64,000 nt of DNA from Candidatus Parcubacteria bacterium (GCA_018669975.1 JABHSK010000001.1:1-64000); one strand, 5' to 3'. Counted from the first letter of the stretch, positions 1 to 7,931 are shown. Numbers and translations: made by a program. The notes: a model not told the origin generated them from the letters alone.

Positions 1-122
1 CCGCGAGAGTCTCAGAGAAAGATGTAGGTAGGGTTAGGATTCGGTGTCCGGAGACTCTGAATTTTTGGCCACTGACCGTTTCTTTCGTGTGTCCAGTGAA
101 GGACGTTCTGGTGCTTTCGCGG
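1..122. ncRNA. Candidate structured RNA or repeat
   Basis: GC-rich compared with its surroundings. Positions 1-10 pair with 113-122 in a 10-bp stem with G-U pairs, closing a domain of about 120 nt. Inside are an inverted pair (AGAGTCTC at 6-13 with GAGACTCT at 51-58) and a CACTG/CAGTG hairpin near 70-98. No ORF covers it. The size recalls 5S rRNA, but I cannot find the conserved 5S loop sequences on either strand, nor SRP, tmRNA or 6S signatures. Because the stem begins at base 1, the element may extend beyond the window. Its strand is unknown. Confidence 0.35.
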
Positions 123-216
123 ATCTTGATATCAACTGATTACTCAATCGATGTATGTATATTAGCATAGTATTAAATAATGTCAAATATAGTTATCCAC
201 AGGTAGGTAAATGAAT

Positions 217-243
217 AAAAAACCACTGATATCAGTGGTTTTT
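217..243 (-). terminator. Rho-independent terminator, bidirectional
   Basis: A perfect 10-bp palindrome (AACCACTGAT / ATCAGTGGTT, 221-240) is flanked by A4 on the left and T3 on the right. It lies just downstream of the minus-strand membrane protein gene at 249-692. Confidence 0.75.
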
Positions 244-248
244 GTGAG

Positions 249-692
249 TTATTGTTGAGAACTCATATTAGTACTTGGCTTCTTAGGTACAGCTTGTAAT
301 CCCACTTGCCGAGACGCTTCAATGTCTTTTATTTTTTTCAAGATAGTTTTATAGATCGATAGAGCAGCTACGTTTAAAACAATATTATAAACATTAAAGG
401 TTATTATTGAGCCTACTATTGCAATGTATAACCAAATAGTAATCCAACCCTCAAGTCTATAGGCACCCCATAAAATCCAAGCTTGCAATAAAGTGACAGA
501 TATTAACGGTACCATAACAAACGTTAAGAGAAGTCCCTGTATGTCAGCGAGGCCAATTCTATTACTAAAGATTACATAATAGTTAAAAATTAGTAGTAAT
601 ATGGGTACGCCTAAAAAAAGTAACATCAAATACCAAAGATTTCTTAATTTAGAATCAGCTATTACAATGGCTTTTCTTTCCTGGTGAGTCAT
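249..692 (-). CDS. Four-TM integral membrane protein, unknown
   Basis: This is a 147-residue hydrophobic protein with about four predicted membrane segments (roughly residues 20-42, 52-75, 84-105, 108-118) and a polar Lys- and Ser/Gln-rich tail after residue 118. I do not recognise the family. The ATG has no Shine-Dalgarno site. An extended -10 (TGATATACT, complement of 718-726) would start transcription about 19 nt upstream. A bidirectional terminator follows the stop. It is divergent from the GreA-like gene at 799, with an 11-bp inverted repeat between them. Confidence 0.6.
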   Translation of the reverse strand: MTHQERKAIVIADSKLRNLWYLMLLFLGVPILLLIFNYYVIFSNRIGLADIQGLLLTFVMVPLISVTLLQAWILWGAYRLEGWITIWLYIAIVGSIITFNVYNIVLNVAALSIYKTILKKIKDIEASRQVGLQAVPKKPSTNMSSQQ

Positions 693-717
693 AAATTTCT
701 CTTAATAATCTAATTTT

Positions 718-771
718 AGTATATCAAGAAACTTATGTTTTTGATAGTTAGATGTTTCAGACTATCAAAAA
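718..771. promoter_or_regulatory. Divergent promoter region with inverted repeat
   Basis: For the minus gene there is an extended -10, TGATATACT (complement of 718-726). TTTTTGATAGT (738-748) and ACTATCAAAAA (761-771) form a perfect 11-bp inverted repeat with a 12-nt spacer between the divergent genes. It could be an operator, or a terminator-like hairpin as found next to the other TGATATACT copies in this window. Confidence 0.45.
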
Positions 772-785
772 AAGATTATATAAAG

Positions 786-798
786 TATAATATTTATT
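786..798 (+). promoter_or_regulatory. -10 element predicting a leaderless mRNA
   Basis: TATAAT at 786-791 ends 7 nt before the ATG at 799, so transcription should start at or beside the start codon. There is no SD. Confidence 0.5.
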
Positions 799-1299
799 AT
801 GAGAGTGCCTATCAGAAAAGCTGGAAAATTTACCTACATTAAGCCTGATCCATATATAACTCAGGCTAAATTTGATGAATTTACAGCTAATTTAAAAAAA
901 CTAAAAGAAAATGTCCAGCCCCGCCTAATTAAAGAAGTAAAAACTTTGGCTTTGATGGGTGATTTTTCTGAAAATGCAGCTTACCAAATAGCCAAAGGTA
1001 AGTTACGCGGCGTTAATCAAAAAATCTTGGAACTAGAGAAGCAGGTGCTTGGTGCTAAAATTATTAAAACTAACAAGAATACTGGAACTGTTAAGATTGG
1101 TCATTTGGTCACCGTTAAATTAAATAATAAACAGCAGAAATTCCGTATTTTGGGTTCATCGGAAACCAATCCTACCACTGGAGTGATTTCTCATAAATCC
1201 CCTCTTGGTTTAGCATTGTTGAATAAAAAGATAGAAGATATTGTAGAAGTTAAACTTAAGGATAAAATAGTAAATTATAAAATAATTAAAATAGAGTAA
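799..1299 (+). CDS. GreA/GreB-family transcript cleavage factor, divergent paralog
   Basis: This 166-residue protein has the Gre layout: an N-terminal coiled coil with the tip motif GDFSENAAY (G54-D55-F56-S57-E58), then a C-terminal FKBP-like domain ending in KIIKIE. The two acidic tip residues known to coordinate the cleavage metal in GreA are present (D55, E58). It carries an extra N-terminus of about 14 residues compared with the canonical GreA at 59430-59888, and it is Lys-rich. Gre factors rescue backtracked RNA polymerase by stimulating RNA cleavage. The gene stands alone, and its TATAAT box only 7 nt from the ATG suggests a leaderless transcript. It may be a specialised Gre homolog or an RNAP secondary-channel regulator. 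Confidence 0.85.
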   Translation: MRVPIRKAGKFTYIKPDPYITQAKFDEFTANLKKLKENVQPRLIKEVKTLALMGDFSENAAYQIAKGKLRGVNQKILELEKQVLGAKIIKTNKNTGTVKIGHLVTVKLNNKQQKFRILGSSETNPTTGVISHKSPLGLALLNKKIEDIVEVKLKDKIVNYKIIKIE

Positions 1300-1313
1300 G
1301 AGTTTTTAATTCG

Positions 1314-1376
1314 TTGACGTATAATTTTTAATTGTGTAAAGTGGAAGCGATATAGGCAAATACCCTAGCTAGGAGG
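1314..1376 (+). promoter_or_regulatory. TTGACG-N17-TAAAGT promoter and AGGAGG RBS
   Basis: The -35 is TTGACG (1314-1319), the spacer is 17 nt and the -10 is TAAAGT (1337-1342). AGGAGG at 1371-1376 lies 7 nt before a GTG start and fixes that start. Confidence 0.7.
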
Positions 1377-1383
1377 AAATACC

Positions 1384-1686
1384 GTGCCCAATATCAAGAT
1401 TATCAGTATGCCCGCTGGACAAGCACCCGAATGGGTACGACAAGAGTGGGTTGGGCTCGAATTACCCATCATGGAAGCAACGGCTCCCCCTGGAGAACAA
1501 ATTGGTGCTTTAGGTGGCACACCATCGTCTCAAAACCTGAATGGTTATTCTGTGGATACAGAGCGTGCCATGGCAATTCTCTCTGATAAGAGCCCAGATG
1601 CTGCCCAGTGGTGGCGTGATAATGTTCCTTTGAGGATGATGACTGCTTTAGTCTTCGGTAAGCAATTTTGTGAGCCAGTCATCTAA
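1384..1686 (+). CDS. Small orphan protein (GTG start), unknown
   Basis: The product has 100 residues. The GTG start is chosen because AGGAGG sits 7 nt upstream. The protein is soluble, with Trp-rich patches (EWVRQEWVGLELP near 16-28, QWWRDNVP near 75-82) and a central Gly/Pro/Ser stretch. I know no family for it. It is a stand-alone unit with its own TTGACG-N17-TAAAGT promoter, strong SD and terminator at 1764-1784. This is the layout shared by the other plus-strand small orphans in the window. Its GC content looks higher than that of neighbouring genes. Confidence 0.7.
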   Translation: MPNIKIISMPAGQAPEWVRQEWVGLELPIMEATAPPGEQIGALGGTPSSQNLNGYSVDTERAMAILSDKSPDAAQWWRDNVPLRMMTALVFGKQFCEPVI

Positions 1687-1763
1687 TAATATTTGTACTT
1701 TATATTGTGCTCTCAATGTTCTGCTAGGCAGTTCAAAGAGAGCTTTTTTATTAATCAAAAAAC

Positions 1764-1784
1764 CGCCGCTAGGGCGATTTTTTT
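1764..1784 (+). terminator. Bidirectional terminator between convergent genes
   Basis: A CGCC/GGCG-type hairpin (1764-1776) is followed by T8 on the plus strand. On the minus strand a T6 tract (complement of 1757-1763) follows the stem, so it can also end the small gene at 1783-1905. Confidence 0.7.
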
Positions 1785-1905
1785 ATTTACTATGCTTTTT
1801 TTTAGCTTTTTCTTCAAGCATAACTCTCTTTGCTTCAAGTCTCTTTGCTGTTTTTTTAGAGCGTGATTTCTGCACTCTACCAACTGCATGTGCTCTTTTT
1901 GCCAT
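1783..1905 (-). CDS. 40-residue highly basic protein
   Basis: The open frame runs from ATG at 1905 to TAA at 1783. It begins MAKRAHAVGRVQKS and is about 45% Lys/Arg, with an alternating Lys/Ala/Glu helix to the end (KKKHSK). The composition resembles small ribosome- or nucleic-acid-binding proteins. I do not recognise a family. The bidirectional terminator follows immediately, which supports a real transcript end. There is no SD, as for most minus-strand genes here. A chance ORF in low-complexity A-rich DNA is the alternative, but the regular composition argues against it. Confidence 0.55.
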   Translation of the reverse strand: MAKRAHAVGRVQKSRSKKTAKRLEAKRVMLEEKAKKKHSK

Positions 1906-1968
1906 ATAAGTGTTATTTTATGCTAATTACAAAGGTATAGTAGCTGTTTATTGGAATAAAATCAATAG

Positions 1969-2694
1969 CTACTGAGTCATAAGAGGTAGACCGACAATAT
2001 TCAAGATCCTGTAAGGTTTTAACTCTTCTTCTGTTAAACCAACCACTGTATCTATTTCTAACAATCTGAATAGTTCCCCAGCTGGGTAGTTTGTTACCAG
2101 CCAATTATCAAGACTAGCGATTAGAGCTATTTCTTCTGGACTGTCAGTATCCAATCTTTCAGCACCCTCTGATGTTGGATGGGTGGCATTTATAAAAAAG
2201 TGTCTTGGTGGTGGAGGGTCTGAGCCAACAAACATTCGACCATCAAAACAGAATTTAAACTCTTCTCCATTTTCTTTTTCAGTTATGAAGCCAGTTGTGC
2301 CGCCATCGCTAAAGTAAAAAACATCTTTAATATCCTTGATAGTAAAATCAATTATATTATCATCTACATTATTATCTATATCATCTACCTCGTTTGATAG
2401 ACCAGTTTCTTGCTCAAAAGGTGGATAATTACATGGTAATAATTCATCTTTAGGTGCTTTGGTGCCATGCCTTCTACCGTAGCATTGTTCAGAGCCATAG
2501 ATAATACCAAAACACAAATCTTCAAAGCCATCTGCAAAACTATCTCTAACCTTTATACCAAAGCAAGATTTTTCATAGCTGTTCAAGCCTGTTGGTGGAC
2601 AATCTGGACCACATAAAACACCACCAGAATTTTTAGGGTAAAATAAGATAACAAGAATAGCAATTATTAATAAAATAAAGATGATTTTTTTCAT
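1969..2694 (-). CDS. Secreted or anchored Cys-rich protein, unknown
   Basis: The protein has 241 residues, with a strongly hydrophobic N-terminal segment (residues 4-19) after MKK that can act as a signal peptide or anchor. The exported part holds about seven cysteines in its first 90 residues (CGPDC, SCFG, LCFG, QCYG, PCNYP), an Asp/Asn-rich linker near 100-116, and a Pro run (DPPPPRHF) near residue 160. I do not recognise the fold. The Cys pairs suggest disulfides outside the cell. It lies 27 nt downstream of the NYN nuclease gene and may be cotranscribed with it. Confidence 0.6.
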   Translation of the reverse strand: MKKIIFILLIIAILVILFYPKNSGGVLCGPDCPPTGLNSYEKSCFGIKVRDSFADGFEDLCFGIIYGSEQCYGRRHGTKAPKDELLPCNYPPFEQETGLSNEVDDIDNNVDDNIIDFTIKDIKDVFYFSDGGTTGFITEKENGEEFKFCFDGRMFVGSDPPPPRHFFINATHPTSEGAERLDTDSPEEIALIASLDNWLVTNYPAGELFRLLEIDTVVGLTEEELKPYRILNIVGLPLMTQ

Positions 2695-2721
2695 ATGTTT
2701 TATTATTTTTAAAAAATGCTT

Positions 2722-3267
2722 TTATATTCTCTTGATATATTTCCTCGGAGCTTTATATACAAACCAATCTTCTTTAATAATCTCATAAAAATAATCTGCC
2801 TCATCAATTAATATTTTAGCAGCAGTTTTCTTGACAGCTGCTATTTCTACCCTAACTCCTTCACCTTTCAAATGTGACACTAAATCTACATAATCAGAAT
2901 CCCCGGACATTATTATAATAGTATCAACTTTTGAAGAAAGTTGAGTAGCTTTAATTGTCAAAGGTATATCTGCTGATTTATGACACGGAATTACTGATCC
3001 ATAATAGTTCTCATGCAATCTTTCAGCAAACTTAGATGAAATAGACTTACCTTCACGAAAGTACAATAGTCTATTTAAGCCTCTACCATTTAAGAGTTTA
3101 GGAATGACCTTGTCAAAATCAATCATTGCATTTTTATTGTTAGAAACTGTGTGAATACTTCTTTCAATATTATTACCATCACAAAGTATGGCTACAGATT
3201 GATTTATAATTTGTTGTTTTACTTCTGGAATTAAATCGTTAGATGCTGGATTATTTTTTATTAACAT
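2722..3267 (-). CDS. NYN-domain (LabA/DUF88, PIN-like) nuclease
   Basis: The product has 181 residues. It shows the NYN/PIN-like acidic pattern: D30 in CDGNN, D100 in KSADIPL, and D123/D125 in SGDSDY. These form the metal site in this family, whose characterised members are RNases or are linked to RNA processing. The C-terminus has the usual KTAAKILIDEADYFYEI helix, with no extra domain. The start ATG at 3267 lacks an SD. A TGATATACT extended -10 (complement of 3338-3346) lies about 70 nt upstream. The RNase activity is a family-based inference. Confidence 0.85.
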   Translation of the reverse strand: MLIKNNPASNDLIPEVKQQIINQSVAILCDGNNIERSIHTVSNNKNAMIDFDKVIPKLLNGRGLNRLLYFREGKSISSKFAERLHENYYGSVIPCHKSADIPLTIKATQLSSKVDTIIIMSGDSDYVDLVSHLKGEGVRVEIAAVKKTAAKILIDEADYFYEIIKEDWFVYKAPRKYIKRI

Positions 3268-3337
3268 AATATTTTTTTAATTAAATTATCAATATCTTTA
3301 TTCTCATCCCAAATAATTTTTATTTAATAGTACACTT

Positions 3338-3372
3338 AGTATATCAAAAAACCATTCTTTTTGGAATGACTC
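3338..3372 (-). promoter_or_regulatory. Hairpin plus TGATATACT module
   Basis: On the minus strand an ATTCC-AAAA-AGAAT-type hairpin and a T-tract lead directly into TGATATACT (complement of 3338-3346). It stands in a divergent region with no close upstream minus gene to terminate. The same module recurs at 6670, 7932 and 8627. Confidence 0.5.
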
Positions 3373-3398
3373 TATTTTAGCTCGTTCATCGCACTAGA

Positions 3399-3427
3399 TT
3401 GACAAAAAAGTTATCTTATACTACGTT
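3399..3427 (+). promoter_or_regulatory. Probable TTGACA promoter
   Basis: TTGACA (3399-3404), a 17-nt spacer and a weak -10, TACGTT (3422-3427), precede the cysteine hydrolase gene. A purine-rich GAGGGAGAG lies before the ATG at 3479. Confidence 0.4.
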
Positions 3428-3478
3428 ATATAGTTATTTTTTGTTCATCACAACATCACGTTAGCGAGGGAGAGTACA

Positions 3479-4027
3479 ATGAAAACTAAGACTTTCTTAG
3501 GATTAAACGGTAAAGAAAGACCCGTAGCAAGGTCTGATATCGCCGTGTTGATTATTGATATGCAAAGAGATTTTGTAAGTCATCTCCGAAAAGGAGAAGC
3601 AGAACGCATAATACCAAATCAACTTTGTATATTGGAACAGTGTCTCAGGCTTGAGATCCCAATTATCGTCATTGAATGCAAAACATATAAATATGGCAAG
3701 ACCGTGTCAGAAATAACAGTCACAATCAACGATGCACCGTATGTGTATTTTATAGAAAAACGTGGCGACGACGCATTTATTAACACGCAACTACACAAGC
3801 TCTTACAGGAGCTTGGAGTGAAGACTCTAGTTATGCTAGGTATAAATGCCGATTATTGTGTCATGGATACTGCTAGAAGTGCTCTCAAGCTTGAGTATAA
3901 GATACTAACGTCTAATGATGTCATATCGGGTCAATCCCATCATAGTCGTACCAACAGCTCTCATTGGTACCAGAACAATGGAATGTGGGTAGACTCTACA
4001 TCCTTATTAGCGTCAAACCTTTCGTGA
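3479..4027 (+). CDS. Isochorismatase-family cysteine hydrolase
   Basis: This 182-residue protein has the complete catalytic triad of the family: D27 in LIIDMQRDF, K94 in FIEKRGDDAF, and C127 in INADYCVMDTA. Members hydrolyse amide or vinyl-ether bonds (nicotinamidase, N-carbamoyl-amidase, isochorismatase), and the substrate cannot be read from sequence. The strand, SD-like leader, TTGACA promoter and strong private terminator (4034-4066) make it an independent unit like the small orphans nearby. It is plausibly recruited for nicotinamide or nucleobase salvage, but that is inference. Confidence 0.88.
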   Translation: MKTKTFLGLNGKERPVARSDIAVLIIDMQRDFVSHLRKGEAERIIPNQLCILEQCLRLEIPIIVIECKTYKYGKTVSEITVTINDAPYVYFIEKRGDDAFINTQLHKLLQELGVKTLVMLGINADYCVMDTARSALKLEYKILTSNDVISGQSHHSRTNSSHWYQNNGMWVDSTSLLASNLS

Positions 4028-4033
4028 TTTATT

Positions 4034-4066
4034 GGGTACGTGTGTAAATACGTACCCTATTTTTTT
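4034..4066 (+). terminator. Terminator of the cysteine hydrolase gene
   Basis: A perfect GGGTACGT (4034-4041) / ACGTACCC (4050-4057) stem with an 8-nt loop is followed by a T7 tract. Confidence 0.9.
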
Positions 4067-4071
4067 ACCTA

Positions 4072-4102
4072 AAAAATCACTCCTAGTGGAATGATTTTTT
4101 GA
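4072..4102 (-). terminator. Terminator of the 4129 gene
   Basis: On the minus strand, AAAATCATTCC and GGAGTGATTTTTT form a stem ending in T6, just after the stop of the anchored protein gene. Confidence 0.7.
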
Positions 4103-4128
4103 TGCCCACCTAATTTTAAATTAAAATT

Positions 4129-5679
4129 TTATTTATAATCAGCAACCTTCTCTAATTCCCAAGGTTCTTCGTTGTTTATAGACTCAAATATTCCGCATGA
4201 TATACCCATTCCACACTCACCTTCTATTCGGATTTTATTATCTTCTAGCCAATTACCATATTCTGAAGAGCTAGCCTCAAGCTTGTGTATCTCGCCAGAT
4301 GATATTTCATAAATTTCTTCTATAACTTGCTCCCAACCTTTACTACCTAAAAGTATAAATTTTTTATTTGGTGATAACTTTGCTCGATAGTAAGTATGAT
4401 TTTTTACTGGATCTTCTGGATCCTCAGTAGACCTAGCTATCACTTTTACTTCTCCATCCCAACCCTTATGATAAACCTTATCTTTTAAGATAAAAGTTTT
4501 CTCATATACATCTCGATCAGAGATTATAATTTCTTCTATACTATTTATTTTATTTTTCAAAGTGTCTGCTATTTCTTTGGCGTAAGATTCATTTTTGATT
4601 GAGTCACTCCAAACTACAAATAAAACATTTTGATGCCGTAGATAAATTGAGTCATCTCTAGCACCTATCAAGGCCACTGTGCTTAAGTTTATTTTACTTA
4701 AACTCAAATCATCACAACCCCAATAGTCACATGGCTCGTCCTCTTCCTCCTCTTCATCCTCCTCCTCTGGTGGTGTTAGTGGTATATTTTCATAACCAGA
4801 AGCTGCTTCTATTTTTTTTACTTCAAAATTCAATGCTCCTAAAGTTTTATATTCCATAATCATAACCCCCAACTCTTCTTTAGGAAAATCAGGCTTGGCA
4901 TAAACTACAATATTAGCCTTGTCGACAAAATCTATATTTGCGTTACCGTATGCACTAGTAAGTTGCTCCACATCTTCAACCTCGGCACTATGCATTAATT
5001 CAAAACCGTCTGGTATTTCTTCTTCCGTCAAAAAATAAGAATCTGAAAAAGGTAAATCTGTATTAGAAGTACAAAATCCACCTGAATTTTCTGAACCGCA
5101 CTCCTCTAAGCCAGAGACTTTAATTTCTAAGCTTCTATCTTCCATAGAGATCGGATTTGAAAATTCACTAATCAAATCTCCTACCGCCACTTCGTCACCT
5201 GAATGGTTAAAAACTTTGACTGAGAGATAATAACCTCTCTCGTTCTCAAACACCTCACCTAGGTTTCCTTTTATTTGAAAGAGAAGTGGTAATTGATCTA
5301 TATTTGTAAAATCTTTACTTAATACAGTTTCTGAAAGGCCATCTGCCACAGGAGCATAATATACGGAAGCTAAGATATGAGTATCATCTGTTATGACAAA
5401 ATCATCATTCAAAGAGTGTTCGCTACTTTTATCATGGATAACGCTAATTTTTATGGCATTTACTTGATCAGATATGTGACCTTTTGACATATGAGGTGCT
5501 ACTTGTTTATTCTCTATTATTGTTTTTTGAGTAACTTGTAACCACCAAAAAATACCTCCGCCAACCAATATTAAGAATAAAACTATGCCACCTATTGTGG
5601 GCAACCAATTTTTTTTATCCTTAGATAACTCTTCAGATGGGACAGGATCATACCCTTGTTCAAGATTTTGTTTTTCCAT
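4129..5679 (-). CDS. Single-pass anchored extracellular protein, unknown
   Basis: The protein has 516 residues. A cytoplasmic N-terminus of about 24 residues precedes one membrane span (about 26-48), and the remaining 460 residues should lie outside. A run of Glu/Asp (PPEEEDEEEEEDEPCDYW, near 305-322) divides two globular halves. The second half ends with repeated beta-type segments containing WSD, SKGWEQV and Cys residues. I do not recognise a domain. It follows the CorA gene by 24 nt and is probably cotranscribed. Its own terminator lies at 4072-4102. Confidence 0.65.
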   Translation of the reverse strand: MEKQNLEQGYDPVPSEELSKDKKNWLPTIGGIVLFLILVGGGIFWWLQVTQKTIIENKQVAPHMSKGHISDQVNAIKISVIHDKSSEHSLNDDFVITDDTHILASVYYAPVADGLSETVLSKDFTNIDQLPLLFQIKGNLGEVFENERGYYLSVKVFNHSGDEVAVGDLISEFSNPISMEDRSLEIKVSGLEECGSENSGGFCTSNTDLPFSDSYFLTEEEIPDGFELMHSAEVEDVEQLTSAYGNANIDFVDKANIVVYAKPDFPKEELGVMIMEYKTLGALNFEVKKIEAASGYENIPLTPPEEEDEEEEEDEPCDYWGCDDLSLSKINLSTVALIGARDDSIYLRHQNVLFVVWSDSIKNESYAKEIADTLKNKINSIEEIIISDRDVYEKTFILKDKVYHKGWDGEVKVIARSTEDPEDPVKNHTYYRAKLSPNKKFILLGSKGWEQVIEEIYEISSGEIHKLEASSSEYGNWLEDNKIRIEGECGMGISCGIFESINNEEPWELEKVADYK

Positions 5680-5703
5680 ATTTTTATTTTAATAATTCCT
5701 TTA

Positions 5704-6633
5704 CTATAACCACTTTTTCTTATAAAAAAAGAAAAGAAAAGCTGCTATTCCAAATGAAGAAAAAAACAAGACATAGAAAAAAGCAAACTCACTGCTCGCT
5801 AAAGGCAGGTCAACATTCATACCATAAAGACTAGCTATAATAGTGGGGATGGTCATAACAATAGTGAAGGCTGTGAGAAACTGGATAACTTTATTTAAAC
5901 GATTAGTAAAAACAATTTGATAAGATTCCCGTAAACTTTTAATACTTTTTAGGTTAACCTGACAAATGTCTACTGATTGTCGAACGCTATTTAACATATC
6001 ATCAAATAAATCCTGGTCTTCTCTATAAAATTTGAGGTAGCTACTACTCATTAAATTTTCAAATAAATTTCTCATGGGTATTAAAGCCGAGATATATTGA
6101 TTGAGAACATCCTCGTGTTTGATTAGTTCACTAATATCAGAATTTTTAATATTCTCGATATGCTTCTTTTTGGACAAAACTTCATAACTAATCTCTTTAA
6201 CCCTATTAGTAAAACTTTTAGAGACTCTTAAGAGTATATAAACCAACATCTTACCTCTTTGGGTGGTGGCAATTGATAAGCTGTTTTTTTGTATCTCTTT
6301 TATTATGCTATTCTTTTCAGCAGAAATAGTAATAAAATATTTACTATTAATAATAATAGCCAATGGTACAGTATGAATAAATTGATGATCACTATTTTTC
6401 GCTAGTGGTGTCCTAATAAATAAAAGTATACTCTTATTGTGCCTTTCAATACGAGGCAACTCTTGTAGGTCCAGGGTATCCTGTAAATCTAAAAGGCTTA
6501 AATCAGTTAATTCGGTGATATTCTCTAAATCATCATGCTCTGCGTGATTGATATTTATCCAAGAACCTTCCCGAATTTTTTTAATCTTTTTTAATCTTTT
6601 ACTTTGAGTCGTTTTAAAATATGCTTTCAACAT
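5704..6633 (-). CDS. corA: CorA-family divalent cation channel
   Basis: The product has 309 residues. It has a large N-terminal cytoplasmic alpha/beta and helical domain, then two C-terminal membrane helices with the signature YGMN loop (G271-M272-N273) between them, and a basic tail KKKWL. CorA forms pentameric Mg2+/Co2+ channels in the inner membrane, with GMN as the selectivity filter. The length matches the family. It has no SD. The TGATATACT element at 6670-6678 lies about 37 nt upstream of the ATG. The 4129 gene follows after 24 nt. Confidence 0.93.
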   Translation of the reverse strand: MLKAYFKTTQSKRLKKIKKIREGSWININHAEHDDLENITELTDLSLLDLQDTLDLQELPRIERHNKSILLFIRTPLAKNSDHQFIHTVPLAIIINSKYFITISAEKNSIIKEIQKNSLSIATTQRGKMLVYILLRVSKSFTNRVKEISYEVLSKKKHIENIKNSDISELIKHEDVLNQYISALIPMRNLFENLMSSSYLKFYREDQDLFDDMLNSVRQSVDICQVNLKSIKSLRESYQIVFTNRLNKVIQFLTAFTIVMTIPTIIASLYGMNVDLPLASSEFAFFYVLFFSSFGIAAFLFFFYKKKWL

Positions 6634-6669
6634 AATTATATTTTATAAATTTTATTTAACAACACACTT

Positions 6670-6712
6670 AGTATATCAAAAATCTATTCTTGAGGCGATT
6701 TTTTTTGTATTA
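6670..6712 (-). promoter_or_regulatory. Terminator hairpin fused to TGATATACT
   Basis: On the minus strand a hairpin (AAAATC...GATTTTT) downstream of the MFS gene ends in a T-tract. The last Ts merge with TGATATACT (complement of 6670-6678), the extended -10 for corA. Confidence 0.5.
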
Positions 6713-6719
6713 ATATAGC

Positions 6720-7925
6720 CTAGCTGTGTTTTTTGGGTAATCCCCAGATGATAAAAACAGAATAAATAGATAATAATACAACCAATCCAATAAGGCCATA
6801 GTACACATACCCTAAAGAATAAAGGTATCTACCGATTAAAAATGCCAGAGTTAAATTTGTAAAAACGCCAAATAAACTCCTACCCAAACCACCGATAGAA
6901 AGTAACGTGGCCTTAAATTTACTTTTTTGTATATATTCAAGCTTATAATGGTCTAATAAGGTTGCAGATCCGTGCAATGAACCGACCATTATAACAAAGC
7001 CAATTGCAACAAACCACTTATTTGATGCGAAACCAATTCCTATTATAAATAAGGAGTAAAAGAGTACCGCTATAGCTAAATATGTACGAGCTGATACTAC
7101 GTTGTGGAGTCTATAGAAATAATTACTAACAACTGCTGCAACTACACGTGACATGGCAAAGAAAAAGCCCAAGTGAATCACACTAATACCCAAAAATTGC
7201 TGATATACATCTCGATAGATAGACGCCCCTATAACCATGGCCGATATAAAAGAAGTTAAAGTAAGTATTGGATAGAATCGTAGTTTTTTACCTGCTTTTA
7301 GAACGGCAATAAAATTATCTTCTTTTAACTCCTCTATCTCTACTTTTTTATTTTTGGGGACTACAAAAGATAGCGTGACAATCAAACCAGTTAAATCAAT
7401 GAAAAAAGCTATTATAAATGGTAGGCGGAAATTTATAGAGACTGTTAATGGCAGTAGTGCTAAAATAATTGCCGAAACAATAAATGTTTTTGAACGAATT
7501 TTACCAATAATTTTTGAATAAAGATGATCCTGTTTCAAAGCCTTCAGCACTTCGTGCATAAAAGCAGTCAAAGTGCCACTATCAAAAGCAAAGCCTGTGC
7601 TAACAAAAATGCTTCCTAGGGCAAAGATATAAAAATTGCCACCTATTGCGAATAAAGCCGTTGATAATAAAAGAGAAATTTTAGAGATTATTAAAGCTTT
7701 TTTATGACCAATTTTGTCAGCGATATAACCACTAGGTACTTCTAAGATAAATCCTGCTACTTGTCCAATAGCTAGAAAAAATCCAATCTGCTTCAAGGTA
7801 TTATCAGGAAAAGTAAGAAAAAATACCGCTAGTAACGGCCAATAGGCTCTGCGAGCAGTTATAGTGTGGATCGCAAATTTCCAGATATTTGATTGTAGTT
7901 TGTTTTTTGTTGGGTTATATTCCAT
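6720..7925 (-). CDS. Major facilitator superfamily transporter
   Basis: This 401-residue protein has about 12 hydrophobic helices in two halves and the MFS loop 2-3 signature GYIADKIGHKKAL (near residues 67-79). The substrate is unknown; the overall look is that of a drug/metabolite efflux MFS protein. The gene is a single transcription unit. TATACT (complement of 7932-7937) ends 6 nt before the ATG, so the mRNA is predicted to be leaderless. A hairpin terminator overlaps the next promoter downstream. Confidence 0.88.
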   Translation of the reverse strand: MEYNPTKNKLQSNIWKFAIHTITARRAYWPLLAVFFLTFPDNTLKQIGFFLAIGQVAGFILEVPSGYIADKIGHKKALIISKISLLLSTALFAIGGNFYIFALGSIFVSTGFAFDSGTLTAFMHEVLKALKQDHLYSKIIGKIRSKTFIVSAIILALLPLTVSINFRLPFIIAFFIDLTGLIVTLSFVVPKNKKVEIEELKEDNFIAVLKAGKKLRFYPILTLTSFISAMVIGASIYRDVYQQFLGISVIHLGFFFAMSRVVAAVVSNYFYRLHNVVSARTYLAIAVLFYSLFIIGIGFASNKWFVAIGFVIMVGSLHGSATLLDHYKLEYIQKSKFKATLLSIGGLGRSLFGVFTNLTLAFLIGRYLYSLGYVYYGLIGLVVLLSIYSVFIIWGLPKKHS

Positions 7926-7931
7926 GAAATT

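Noticed and set aside
1..122. 5S rRNA
   Set aside because: Size and closing stem fit, but the conserved CCGAAC-type loop and helix III/loop A sequences are absent on both strands.
1670..1909. Plus-strand 79-codon frame
   Set aside because: It overlaps the 1384 gene end, the terminator and the opposite-strand basic protein, and has no SD or promoter.
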